This document shows positions 1-5,977 of a stretch of 7,231 bases of DNA, in pieces. The position numbers and the translations under genes are program-made. The notes below the pieces were generated by a model, which worked only from the letters and a program-made list of their open reading frames with translations, did not search any database and had not been told where the DNA came from. Each line of letters begins with the position of its first letter. Within the stretch, counting starts at the first letter, position 1. This DNA comes from Gammaproteobacteria bacterium (lineage in GTDB: Bacteria; Pseudomonadota; Gammaproteobacteria; UWMA-0217), in assembly GCA_027031685.1 (NCBI GenBank), contig JALVPS010000038.1, forward strand, positions 1-7,231, read 5' to 3'.

Positions 1-212
1 ATCTGGATGCGGCCATCGCCGAGATGATCGCGGTGGATGCTCCGGTGATCTTCGATTGCCGGGTGGCGGCGCTGGCCAATTGTTTCCCGAAGATCCCCTC
101 GGGCGAAGCGCACACTTCGATCCCGCCGTCGGCGGGCTGGTCACGGCCCGATTCAACCGCCGGGGCAGGGCGGCTACACTCAGGCCACGCCCGCGCCGAG
201 GAGACACCATGA
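1..212 (+). CDS. Acetolactate synthase large subunit-like ThDP enzyme, C-terminal fragment
   Basis: Only the last 69 residues are in the window; the reading frame enters at base 3 and ends at TGA 210-212. The stretch PVIFDCRVAALANCF followed by KIPSGEAHT matches the C-terminal end of acetohydroxyacid synthase catalytic subunits (IlvB/IlvI type), where a D-x-R-V strand is followed by NCFPMIPSG and AHNE-like residues. That family condenses pyruvate into acetolactate (or acetohydroxybutyrate) with ThDP and FAD, the first common step of valine, leucine and isoleucine synthesis. Odd feature: the family normally stops within a few residues of this motif, but here the frame runs about 30 residues further through Ser/Pro/Gly/Ala-rich sequence that looks like intergenic DNA. 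The stop overlaps the next gene's start (ATGA), suggesting translational coupling. Another ThDP-dependent enzyme of the same superfamily cannot be excluded because the catalytic domains are outside the window. Confidence 0.62.
   Translation, partial: LDAAIAEMIAVDAPVIFDCRVAALANCFPKIPSGEAHTSIPPSAGWSRPDSTAGAGRLHSGHARAEETP
122..136. repeat. GC hairpin, copy 1 of a 13-bp palindromic sequence
   Basis: CCCGCCGTCGGCGGG is a perfect inverted repeat: a 6-bp stem with a GTC loop. It lies just after the conserved end of the acetolactate-synthase-like frame. Its 13-base core CCGCCGTCGGCGG recurs exactly at 4146-4158, just past the nadB stop. No U-tract follows, so it is not a classical intrinsic terminator. 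It could be a transcript-end stabiliser, a REP-like element, or a chance consequence of high GC. Confidence 0.45.
198..203 (+). promoter_or_regulatory. Ribosome binding site of the VOC gene
   Basis: GAGGAG lies 5 bases before ATG 209. It decides the start of the VOC gene, because the reading frame stays open well upstream. It sits inside the tail of the preceding gene, whose TGA overlaps this ATG, a layout that favours re-initiation. Confidence 0.75.
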
Positions 213-610
213 CCGCCGACCCACAGGCCCCCGCAGCGCTGCTCGACGACCTCCACCATGTCAGCCTGATCGTCGCCGACACGGCGCGGGCGCTGGCCTT
301 CTGGCACGGCGTGCTGGGGCTGCCCGTGGACGAGTCCCGGCCCGACCTCGGCTACCCGGGCGCCTGGCTGACCATCGGCGCGCGCCAGATCCACCTGCTG
401 GCGCTGCCCAACCCCGACCCGGTGACCGGCCGCCCGGCCCACGGCGGGCGCGACCGCCACGTGGCCTTCACCACCCGCGACCTCGCCGCCGTGGCCGCGC
501 GGCTGAAGGATGCCGGCATCCCCTTCACGCGCAGCCGCTCCGGCCGCGCCGCCCTGTTCTGCCGCGACCCGGACGGCAACGCGGTGGAGATCATCGAACG
601 CCCGGATTGA
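209..610 (+). CDS. VOC superfamily (glyoxalase/bleomycin resistance/dioxygenase fold) protein
   Basis: A 133-residue protein, the usual size of a single-subunit VOC protein with two beta-alpha-beta-beta-beta modules. Module 1 runs from about residue 14 to 66: LHHVSLIV opens it, with His17 the likely first metal ligand, followed by the helix ARALAFWHGVLGLP and a strand ending IHLLALP (Gln60 or His62 as second ligand). Module 2 runs from about 80 to 131: RHVAFTTRD gives His84, then LKDAGIPF, and the closing FCRDPDGNAVEIIE gives Glu127. This His/x/His/Glu arrangement is the metal site typical of glyoxalase I and related enzymes. The DPDGN-x-VEI ending is characteristic of the family. Substrate cannot be read from sequence; lactoylglutathione lyase, fosfomycin or aromatic-ring chemistry are all possible, and short orphan members like this are usually left as VOC family protein. 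ATG 209 is preferred because of its strong ribosome binding site and the ATGA overlap with the upstream gene. Confidence 0.87.
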   Translation: MTADPQAPAALLDDLHHVSLIVADTARALAFWHGVLGLPVDESRPDLGYPGAWLTIGARQIHLLALPNPDPVTGRPAHGGRDRHVAFTTRDLAAVAARLKDAGIPFTRSRSGRAALFCRDPDGNAVEIIERPD

Positions 611-622
611 CGCCGTTCGGCG
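611..622. terminator. Short palindrome between convergent stops (possible bidirectional terminator)
   Basis: CGCCGTTCGGCG is a perfect palindrome that can fold as a 4-bp stem with a GTTC loop on either strand. It fills over half of the 21-bp gap between the VOC stop (608-610) and the glnD stop (632-634, minus strand). There is no T-run on either side, so intrinsic termination would be weak. This is a structural observation with inferred function. Confidence 0.3.
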
Positions 623-631
623 ACCGCCCGC

Positions 632-3292
632 TCAGCCCGCCAGCACGGCGCTCAGGCGGCGGCGCAGGGCCTCCTGCTCGGGGGCGGCCAGGGGGCGGTC
701 GGCGTGGTCGGTGATTTCCAGGATGTCCTGGGCCTCTTCGCTGACGGTGGCGATGCGCGCCTGGCGGATGCGGATGCCCGCGTCGCTCAGGGCGACGGCG
801 ATGTCGGCCAGCAGGCCGGGGCGGTTGGTGGTGCGGATGTCGAGCACGGTGAAGGGCTTGCCCGCCGGCTGGCTGAAGTGGATGACGGTGGCCACGTTGA
901 AGGCGCGCAGGTGGCGCGGCAGTGCGCGCCGGGGGTGTGGCTGGCAGTCCCTGGGGTCGTCCAGGTCGGCCAGCAGCCGCTCGCGGATCTCGGCGCTGCG
1001 GTAGCCCGGATCGCAGGGCTCGCCGCTGGCCTCCAGCACGTGGAACAGGTCCAGGGCCACGCCGCCGTCGGTGGTGTGGATGCGCGCGCCCACGATGTCC
1101 AGCGATAGCCGGGTGATGGCCCGCGTGGCCAGGCAGAACAGGCGCGGGTGGGTGCGCGCGCACAGGGCGATGGCGGTGGCGCCGCGCTCGTGGTCGGTGA
1201 ACACCTCCACGTGGGGCGTGGCCGCCGTGGGGTCGTCCAGCAGGCAGCGCAGGTGGCTGGCGATGGCGGTGGGCGGGAAGCGGCGCAGGTAGTCGGTGTC
1301 GAGGCCATCCAGCAGGCGGGCGGTGCGCGCCGGGTCGGCCGTCCCGCCCAACAGGCGCAGGGCGGCCAGGCGGTGGTCGCTGGCCTGCTGCAGCTGGGTC
1401 TCGCTCGGCGAGGGGTGGCTCTCCAGCCAGCGGCGGGTGGCATTGTAGAGCTGGGCCAGCAGATTGGCCTTCCAGTCGTTCCACAGGCTGGGGTTGGTGC
1501 CCCGGATGTCGCTGATGGTGAGCAGGTAGAGGTAGTCCAGGCGGCGCACGTCGCCCACCCGCTCGCCGAACTCGCGGATCACGTCCGGGTCGCTGATGTC
1601 CTTGCGCTGGGCGGTGAGGGACATGACCAGGTGCTGCTCCACCAGCCAGGCCACCAGTCCGGCGTCGTCCGGCGGCAGGCCGTGGCCCAGGCAGAAGTCG
1701 CGGGCGATGTCCTTGCCCACCTGCGAGTGGTCGCCGCCCAGGCCCTTGCCGATGTCGTGGAACAGGGCGCCCAGGTAGAGCAGCTCGGGGCGGTCGAGCC
1801 GGTCGAAGATGGCCTCCGCCTTGGGTAGCTCGCCGCGGTGGCGGGGGTCGGCCAGGCGGCGCGCGTAGCGCAGCACCATGAGGATGTGCTCGTCCACCGT
1901 GTAGATGTGGAACAGATCGAACTGCATGAGCCCCACGGTGTGGGCGAAGGCGGGGATGTAGGCGGCCAGCACGCCCCAGACGTTCATGAGGCGCAGGGTG
2001 TGATAGACGCCCCGTGGCTGGCGCAGGATGTCCATGAACAGGCGGTGGGCGGCGGGATCGGCGTGGAGGTCGTCGTCGATGCGGCGCAGGTGCTTGCGAA
2101 TGAGGCGGATGGTGCGCGCGTGCGCGCCCTTCACCTCGGGGTGGGTCTGCAGCAGCAGGAAGACTTCCAGCAGGGCGGTGGGCCGCTCGCGGAAGACGGC
2201 CGGGTCGCGCACGGCCAGGTAGCCGTTGCGCAGCTCGAAGCGCTCGTTGAGGGGCTGGCGGGGTGCCGCGTCGGGCGGCGAAAGGAGCTCCTCGTCGAAG
2301 TGCTGCACGCAGATCTCCACCAGCCGCTCCAGCTGCATGACGGTGCGGAAGTAGTCCTGCATGAAGCGCTCCACCGGGCCGTTGTCGTCGGCCCGGCCGT
2401 AGCCGAGGCGGGCGGCCAGCGGGCGCTGGTACTCGAACAGCAGGCGGTCCTCCTTGCGGCCGGCCTCGCGGTGCAGGGCGTAGCGCACCCGCCACAGGTA
2501 GTTGCGACCGCCGCAGAAGGTGTTGTACTCGTCGATCTCGATGAAGTCGTCGCGGCCGATGAGGCTGCGCAGGCTGCTCACGCCGAAGAAGCGCTTGGCC
2601 ACCCAGGCCACCACCTGCAGGTCGCGCAGGCCGCCCGGGCTCTCCTTGAGGTTGGGTTCCAGCCGGTAGGCGGTGTCGCCGAAGCGGCGATAGCGGCGCT
2701 GGCGCTCTTCCATCTTGGCGCGGAAGAAGTCGGCCGCCGGCCAGAAGTCGGGCGCGTCCACGCGCTCCTGCAGGACCTGGAACAGGGCGGCGTCACCGGC
2801 CAGCAGGCGCGCCTCCATGAGATTGGTGGCGATGGTCAGGTCGCCGCGGCCGGCGGCGATGCAGTCGTCCACCGGGCGCGCGCTGGGGGCCACGTCCAGG
2901 CCACTGTCCCACAGCAGGCGCAGGAAGCCGGCCAGGGCCTCCTGCTGGGCCTCGTCCGGCGCGGGGGGGTGGAGGATGAGGAGGTCGATGTCCGAGGCGG
3001 GGAACATCTCCCGCCGCCCGTAGCCGCCCACTGCCAGCAGGGCCAGGCCGGGCCGGTCGGCCAGTCCCAGCTGTCGCCAGGCCTGCACCAGCAGCAGGTC
3101 GATGCCGCGCGAGAGGTCCTTGACCAGGTCGTCGATGTAGCGTCCCATGGCGAAGGCGCGGTCGGCCTCCGCCAGCAGGGCCTGCATCTGCGCACCGTAG
3201 GCGGCCGGCTCGGTGCCCAGGGCGGCGGTGGCGGCGCACCACTCGCCGAGGTCCAGGGCCGTGCCGGGCAGGGGGCAGGCGATGCGCGCCAC
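632..3292 (-). CDS. glnD: Bifunctional [PII] uridylyltransferase/uridylyl-removing enzyme
   Basis: 886 residues, matching the roughly 850-900 usual for GlnD. This cytoplasmic nitrogen sensor uridylylates PII (GlnB/GlnK) when glutamine is low and removes UMP when glutamine is high, thereby setting glutamine synthetase adenylylation and NtrBC activity. Domains in order: a nucleotidyltransferase domain, about 60-220, with VGGYGRREMFPASDIDLLIL (Gly89-Gly90, catalytic Asp101 and Asp103); the GlnD PII-uridylyltransferase region to about 340, including NLKESPGGLRDLQ; a metal-dependent HD hydrolase domain, about 440-600, with HIYTVDEH (His462) and FHDIGKGLGGDHS (His512-Asp513, His522); and two C-terminal ACT domains, about 695-770 (VEVFTDHERGATAIAL) and 813-886 (FTVLDIRTTNRPGLLADIA), which bind glutamine. 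All catalytic motifs are intact. The start is GTG at 3292, directly after the map stop and behind a good GAGGAG site. Co-transcription with map is expected, as in other gammaproteobacteria. Confidence 0.97.
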   Translation of the reverse strand: MARIACPLPGTALDLGEWCAATAALGTEPAAYGAQMQALLAEADRAFAMGRYIDDLVKDLSRGIDLLLVQAWRQLGLADRPGLALLAVGGYGRREMFPASDIDLLILHPPAPDEAQQEALAGFLRLLWDSGLDVAPSARPVDDCIAAGRGDLTIATNLMEARLLAGDAALFQVLQERVDAPDFWPAADFFRAKMEERQRRYRRFGDTAYRLEPNLKESPGGLRDLQVVAWVAKRFFGVSSLRSLIGRDDFIEIDEYNTFCGGRNYLWRVRYALHREAGRKEDRLLFEYQRPLAARLGYGRADDNGPVERFMQDYFRTVMQLERLVEICVQHFDEELLSPPDAAPRQPLNERFELRNGYLAVRDPAVFRERPTALLEVFLLLQTHPEVKGAHARTIRLIRKHLRRIDDDLHADPAAHRLFMDILRQPRGVYHTLRLMNVWGVLAAYIPAFAHTVGLMQFDLFHIYTVDEHILMVLRYARRLADPRHRGELPKAEAIFDRLDRPELLYLGALFHDIGKGLGGDHSQVGKDIARDFCLGHGLPPDDAGLVAWLVEQHLVMSLTAQRKDISDPDVIREFGERVGDVRRLDYLYLLTISDIRGTNPSLWNDWKANLLAQLYNATRRWLESHPSPSETQLQQASDHRLAALRLLGGTADPARTARLLDGLDTDYLRRFPPTAIASHLRCLLDDPTAATPHVEVFTDHERGATAIALCARTHPRLFCLATRAITRLSLDIVGARIHTTDGGVALDLFHVLEASGEPCDPGYRSAEIRERLLADLDDPRDCQPHPRRALPRHLRAFNVATVIHFSQPAGKPFTVLDIRTTNRPGLLADIAVALSDAGIRIRQARIATVSEEAQDILEITDHADRPLAAPEQEALRRRLSAVLAG

Positions 3293-4060
3293 TCAGATCT
3301 CCTCGCCCTGGCGCAGGGTGAGCACCTCGCAGCCGTCCTCGGTGACCAGGATGGTGTGCTCCCACTGGGCGGACAGGCTGTGGTCCTTGGTGACCACGGT
3401 CCAGCCGTCCTTGAGCAGCCGGGTGTGGCGCTTGCCGGCGTTGATCATGGGCTCGATGGTGAAGGTCATGCCCGGTTTCAGCGCCAGGCCGGTGCCCGGC
3501 TTGCCGTAGTGCAGCACCTGCGGCTCCTCGTGGAAGCCCTTGCCGATGCCGTGGCCGCAGTACTCGCGCACCACGGAGAAGCGCTGCGCCTCGGCGTAGC
3601 TCTGGATGGCGTGGCCGATGTCGCCCAGCCGCGCGCCGGGGCGCACGGCGCGGATGCCGCGGATCATGGCCTCGCGGGCGGCGTCCACCAGCCGCTGGGC
3701 CAGCACGGAGGGCTGGCCGACGCACACCATGAGGCTGGTGTCGCCGTGGTAGCCGTCCTTGATGACGGTGACGTCGATGTTGACGATGTCGCCATTCTTG
3801 AGCTTCTTGTCGCTGGGGATGCCGTGGCAGATCTGATGGTTGACCGAGGTGCACACGGATTTGGGGAAGCCGTGGTAGTTGAGCGGCGCCGGCACGGCCT
3901 TCTGCACGTTGACGATGTAGTCGTGGCAGAGGGCGTCGATCTCGTTGGTGGTCATGCCGGGCTGCACGAGGGGCTCGATCATCTCCAGCACCTCGGCGGC
4001 CAGGCGGCCGGCCACGCGCATCTTCTCGATCTCTTCGGGGGTCTTGATCTGTACGGCCAT
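3293..4060 (-). CDS. map: Methionine aminopeptidase, type I
   Basis: 255 residues, close to the 264 of the E. coli enzyme. It removes the initiator methionine from nascent cytoplasmic proteins when the second residue is small. The pita-bread fold metal ligands are all present: Asp96 (in NIDVTVIKDG), Asp107 (GYHGDTS), His170 (EYCGHGIGKGFHEEP), Glu203 (FTIEPMINAG) and Glu234 (QWEHTILVTEDG). His79 of CHGIP is the conserved substrate-contacting histidine. The protein lacks the zinc-finger extension of eukaryotic type I enzymes and the insert of type II enzymes. The start at ATG 4060 (MAVQIKTPEEIEKMRVAGR) matches the family N-terminus precisely, although no clear Shine-Dalgarno sequence precedes it. 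The same frame stays open far upstream across nadB in a wrong frame; that stretch is not coding. The map stop abuts the glnD start with no gap. The upstream neighbour is nadB rather than the divergent rpsB-tsf found next to map in E. coli. Confidence 0.97.
   Translation of the reverse strand: MAVQIKTPEEIEKMRVAGRLAAEVLEMIEPLVQPGMTTNEIDALCHDYIVNVQKAVPAPLNYHGFPKSVCTSVNHQICHGIPSDKKLKNGDIVNIDVTVIKDGYHGDTSLMVCVGQPSVLAQRLVDAAREAMIRGIRAVRPGARLGDIGHAIQSYAEAQRFSVVREYCGHGIGKGFHEEPQVLHYGKPGTGLALKPGMTFTIEPMINAGKRHTRLLKDGWTVVTKDHSLSAQWEHTILVTEDGCEVLTLRQGEEI
3299..3304 (-). promoter_or_regulatory. Ribosome binding site of glnD
   Basis: On the minus strand GAGGAG stands 6 bases ahead of the GTG start of glnD and lies within the last codons of map. 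It supports GTG 3292 as the start, and shows that glnD translation depends on ribosomes reaching the end of map or re-initiating there. Confidence 0.75.
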
Positions 4061-4120
4061 GGAATGGGATGTCCAGAAAGGTGAATGGCGGAAGGTTGGC
4101 AGCGGCCCCGGGGGGGAGTC

Positions 4121-4137
4121 AAAAACCCGCGCCGGGC
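4121..4137 (-). terminator. Weak intrinsic terminator candidate after nadB
   Basis: Read on the minus strand, GCCCGGCGCGGG is followed immediately by TTTTT: a 4-bp CCCG/CGGG stem (plus one possible G-T pair), a 3-base loop and a 5-T run. It lies about 25-40 bases past the nadB stop and about 60 bases before map. The stem is short, so partial read-through into map is plausible. Its position could separate nadB from the map-glnD unit. Confidence 0.35.
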
Positions 4138-4145
4138 ATGGGAAT

Positions 4146-4158
4146 CCGCCGTCGGCGG
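4146..4158. repeat. GC hairpin, copy 2 of a 13-bp palindromic sequence
   Basis: CCGCCGTCGGCGG is identical to the core at 123-135. On the nadB strand it begins 3 bases after the stop codon and folds with a 5-bp stem (CCGCC/GGCGG). No T-run follows directly. Together with the T-tailed hairpin at 4121-4137 it forms two successive hairpins behind nadB. Confidence 0.45.
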
Positions 4159-4161
4159 CCC

Positions 4162-5826
4162 TCAGCGCAACGGGCGCCGGGCACTGCTGACGATGGTGAG
4201 CGGGGTCTGCTGGCGGGGCCGGCTGCGCGGCGCGAGCACCGTGTCCACGCCGTCCAGGGCGGGGTCGGGATCGGGATGGTCGCGCAGGAAGTGCAGCCCG
4301 CGGCTCTCGGGGCGCGACAGGGCGGAGCGGATGATCAGGTCGGCCACCAGGGCCAGGTTGCGCAGCTCGATCAGGTCGCCATCGATGCGGAAGTTGGCGT
4401 AGTACTCCTGGATCTCGCCGTTGAGCAGGTCTACCCGGTGCTTGGCCCGCTCCAGCCGCTTGGTGGTGCGCACGATGCCCACGTAGTCCCACATGAAGCG
4501 GCGCAGCTCGTCCCAGTTGTGGGTGACCACCACGTGCTCGTCGGAGTCGGTCACCTGGCTCTCGTCCCAAGGCGCGAGCGGCCCTTCCCAGGCCGGCTCG
4601 TTGCGCCGCGCCAGGATGTCGCGGGCGGCGGCGCGGGCGAACACCAGGCACTCCAGCAGCGAGTTGCTGGCCATGCGGTTGGCGCCGTGCAGGCCGGTGT
4701 GGGCCACCTCGCCCACGGCGTACAGGCCGGCCACGTCGGTGCGTGCCGCCAGGTCGGTCATCACCCCGCCGCAGGTGTAGTGGGCGGCCGGCACCACCGG
4801 CAGCGGCTCGCGCGTCATGTCGAAGCCGTACTCTAGGCAGCGCTGGTAGATGTTGGGGAAGTGGCCGCGGATGAAGTCGGCCGGCTGGTGGGTGATGTCC
4901 AGATAGACGTGGTCGATGCCCAGGCGCTTCATCTCGTGGTCGATGGCCCGCGCCACGATGTCGCGCGGGGCCAGCTCGGCGCGCGCGTCGAAGCGCGGCA
5001 TGAAGCGCTTCCCGTCCGGCAGGCGCAGCACGCCACCCTCGCCGCGCACCGCCTCGGAGATGAGGAACGACTTGGCGCGCGGGTGGTACAGGCAGGTGGG
5101 GTGGAACTGCATGAATTCCATGTTGGCCACGCGGCAGCCCGCCCGCCAGGCCATGGCGATGCCGTCGCCGGTGGAGCCGTCCGGGTTGCTGGTGTAGAGG
5201 TAGGTCTTGCTGGCCCCGCCGGTGGCCAGGATCACCCAGCGGGCGCGGAACACGTCCACCCGGGGCCGCTCGCGGTCCAGCACGTAGGCCCCCACGCAGC
5301 GCGGCGCGCCGGGTCCGCCCACGGTGATCAGGTCCACCGCCAGGTGCCGCTCGAACAGCTCGATGTTGGCGTGTCGGCGGGCCTGCTCCACCAGGGTCAG
5401 CTCGATGGCCCGGCCGGTGGCGTCCTCGGCGTGCACCACGCGGCGGTGGCTGTGGCCGCCCTCCCGGGTCAGGTGCAGGTGGCCGCGGCCGCCGCCGCGC
5501 GTGAAGGGCACGCCCAGCTCCAGCAGCCACTCGATGGCCGCGCGGCCCTGTTCCACCGTGAAGCGCACGGCCTCCTCGTGGCACAGGCCGGCGCCGGCGG
5601 TGAGGGTGTCCTGGACGTGCGACTCGATGGAGTCGTCGTCGGCCAGCACGGCGGACACGCCGCCTTGGGCATAGAAGGTGCTGCCCTCGGTGAGGGCCAC
5701 CTTGCTGAGCACCGCCACGCGCAGGTCCGGCGCCAGGTTGAGGGCCAGGGTCAGGCCCGCGGCGCCGCTGCCGATGATGAGCACGTCGTGCCGGAATTCG
5801 TGCTGCTGTGTATCGCCGTGATTCAT
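4162..5826 (-). CDS. nadB: L-aspartate oxidase
   Basis: 554 residues from ATG 5826 (E. coli NadB is 540). This cytoplasmic FAD flavoprotein oxidises L-aspartate to iminoaspartate, which NadA condenses with dihydroxyacetone phosphate to quinolinate in de novo NAD synthesis. It can use oxygen or fumarate as acceptor. The N-terminal dinucleotide-binding motif is DVLIIGSGAAGLTLAL (GSGAAG at 19-24), followed by the family signature STFYAQGGVSAV (49-60). HLTREGGHSHRR (118-129), FHPT with His242, APRDIVARAIDHEMKR with Arg288 and PAAHYTCGG with His349 correspond to substrate and catalytic residues His244, Arg290 and His351 of the E. coli enzyme. The GGHSHRR and HANRM-type regions (LHGANRMASNSLLECLVF, 379-396) separate NadB from succinate dehydrogenase flavoproteins. 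The helical C-terminal domain includes MWDYVGIVRTTKRLERA. An in-frame ATG at 5838 would add four residues; neither start has a visible Shine-Dalgarno. It is divergent from rpoE, as in E. coli. Confidence 0.96.
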   Translation of the reverse strand: MNHGDTQQHEFRHDVLIIGSGAAGLTLALNLAPDLRVAVLSKVALTEGSTFYAQGGVSAVLADDDSIESHVQDTLTAGAGLCHEEAVRFTVEQGRAAIEWLLELGVPFTRGGGRGHLHLTREGGHSHRRVVHAEDATGRAIELTLVEQARRHANIELFERHLAVDLITVGGPGAPRCVGAYVLDRERPRVDVFRARWVILATGGASKTYLYTSNPDGSTGDGIAMAWRAGCRVANMEFMQFHPTCLYHPRAKSFLISEAVRGEGGVLRLPDGKRFMPRFDARAELAPRDIVARAIDHEMKRLGIDHVYLDITHQPADFIRGHFPNIYQRCLEYGFDMTREPLPVVPAAHYTCGGVMTDLAARTDVAGLYAVGEVAHTGLHGANRMASNSLLECLVFARAAARDILARRNEPAWEGPLAPWDESQVTDSDEHVVVTHNWDELRRFMWDYVGIVRTTKRLERAKHRVDLLNGEIQEYYANFRIDGDLIELRNLALVADLIIRSALSRPESRGLHFLRDHPDPDPALDGVDTVLAPRSRPRQQTPLTIVSSARRPLR

Positions 5827-5849
5827 TTTGGTGGGCATTTTGTCATAAT
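5822..5849 (+). promoter_or_regulatory. Possible promoter for rpoE-rseA
   Basis: CATAAT at 5844-5849 matches the -10 consensus at five of six positions. Sixteen bases upstream, TTCATT at 5822-5827 is a poor -35 (three of six). Transcription from here would give rpoE a leader of about 120 bases. The site lies in the only clearly AT-rich stretch of the intergenic region and overlaps the nadB start codon region. It is a weak call, based on inspection only. Confidence 0.25.
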
Positions 5850-5873
5850 TTGTGGCGGGAGGAGCATTTGCAA
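5845..5873 (-). promoter_or_regulatory. Possible sigma-70-type promoter for nadB
   Basis: On the minus strand, TTGCAA (5873-5868) and AATTAT (5850-5845) each match the -35 and -10 consensus at four of six positions and are separated by the ideal 17 bases. Initiation would be expected near 5840-5837, at or next to the ATG at 5838, leaving almost no leader. The -10 box overlaps the CATAAT of the rpoE-facing candidate, so the two promoters could compete. Confidence 0.35.
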
Positions 5874-5913
5874 GCCCCGCCACCGCCCGTTCCGGGCGGG
5901 GTGCGTGGGCGGG
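5874..5913. repeat. GC-rich inverted repeats with alternative pairings, upstream of rpoE
   Basis: Two mutually exclusive perfect 7-bp stems overlap here. One pairs CCGCCCG 5883-5889 with CGGGCGG 5893-5899 around a TTC loop. The other pairs CCCCGCC 5875-5881 with GGCGGGG 5895-5901 around a 13-base loop. A third partner, GGGCGGG 5907-5913, can pair with either 5' arm through 6 bp. The region lies between the candidate promoters and the rpoE ribosome binding site, and just upstream of the nadB -35. It could be leader RNA structure or an operator; no U-run follows. Confidence 0.45.
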
Positions 5914-5964
5914 CAGATGATCTCGGGGCGTGTCCTCGCTCCGGCCCGGCACAAGAAATACGAC

Positions 5965-5970
5965 AGAAGG
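5965..5970 (+). promoter_or_regulatory. Ribosome binding site of rpoE
   Basis: AGAAGG stands 7 bases before GTG 5978. This selects GTG 5978 over the earlier in-frame GTG at 5930, which has no such site and would add 16 residues with no counterpart in RpoE/AlgU proteins. Confidence 0.65.
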
Positions 5971-5977
5971 CTCATCC

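Noticed and set aside
56..208. Upstream extension of the VOC gene to an ATG at 56
   Set aside because: It would overlap the ThDP enzyme's conserved C-terminus in another frame; ATG 209 has a strong ribosome binding site and the VOC fold begins right after it.
591..2495. A 634-codon minus-strand frame overlapping glnD
   Set aside because: Arg/Pro/Ala/Gly-rich translation with no motif; a frame-shifted shadow of glnD, whose true frame carries all the catalytic motifs.
1838..4084. A 748-codon open frame on the plus strand, antisense to glnD and map
   Set aside because: Its composition (Val/Gly/Ala/His/Gln rich) is that expected opposite a high-GC gene, it shows no recognisable domain, and both genes on the other strand are intact and well conserved.
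4061..5584. Open frame continuing upstream of map through nadB, suggesting a fused protein
   Set aside because: The upstream part is the wrong frame of nadB and is Arg/Pro/Gly-rich; similarity to methionine aminopeptidase starts exactly at ATG 4060.
5793..5821. GGAATTC with CGTGA 17 bases downstream, as a sigma-E autoregulatory promoter for rpoE
   Set aside because: Only four of six -35 and three of five -10 positions match, and it lies within nadB coding sequence, so conservation cannot be separated from coding constraint.
5827..5952. Longer nadB start adding up to 42 residues
   Set aside because: The extension has no counterpart in NadB, would run through the intergenic hairpins and overlap the earlier candidate rpoE start, and lacks a ribosome binding site.
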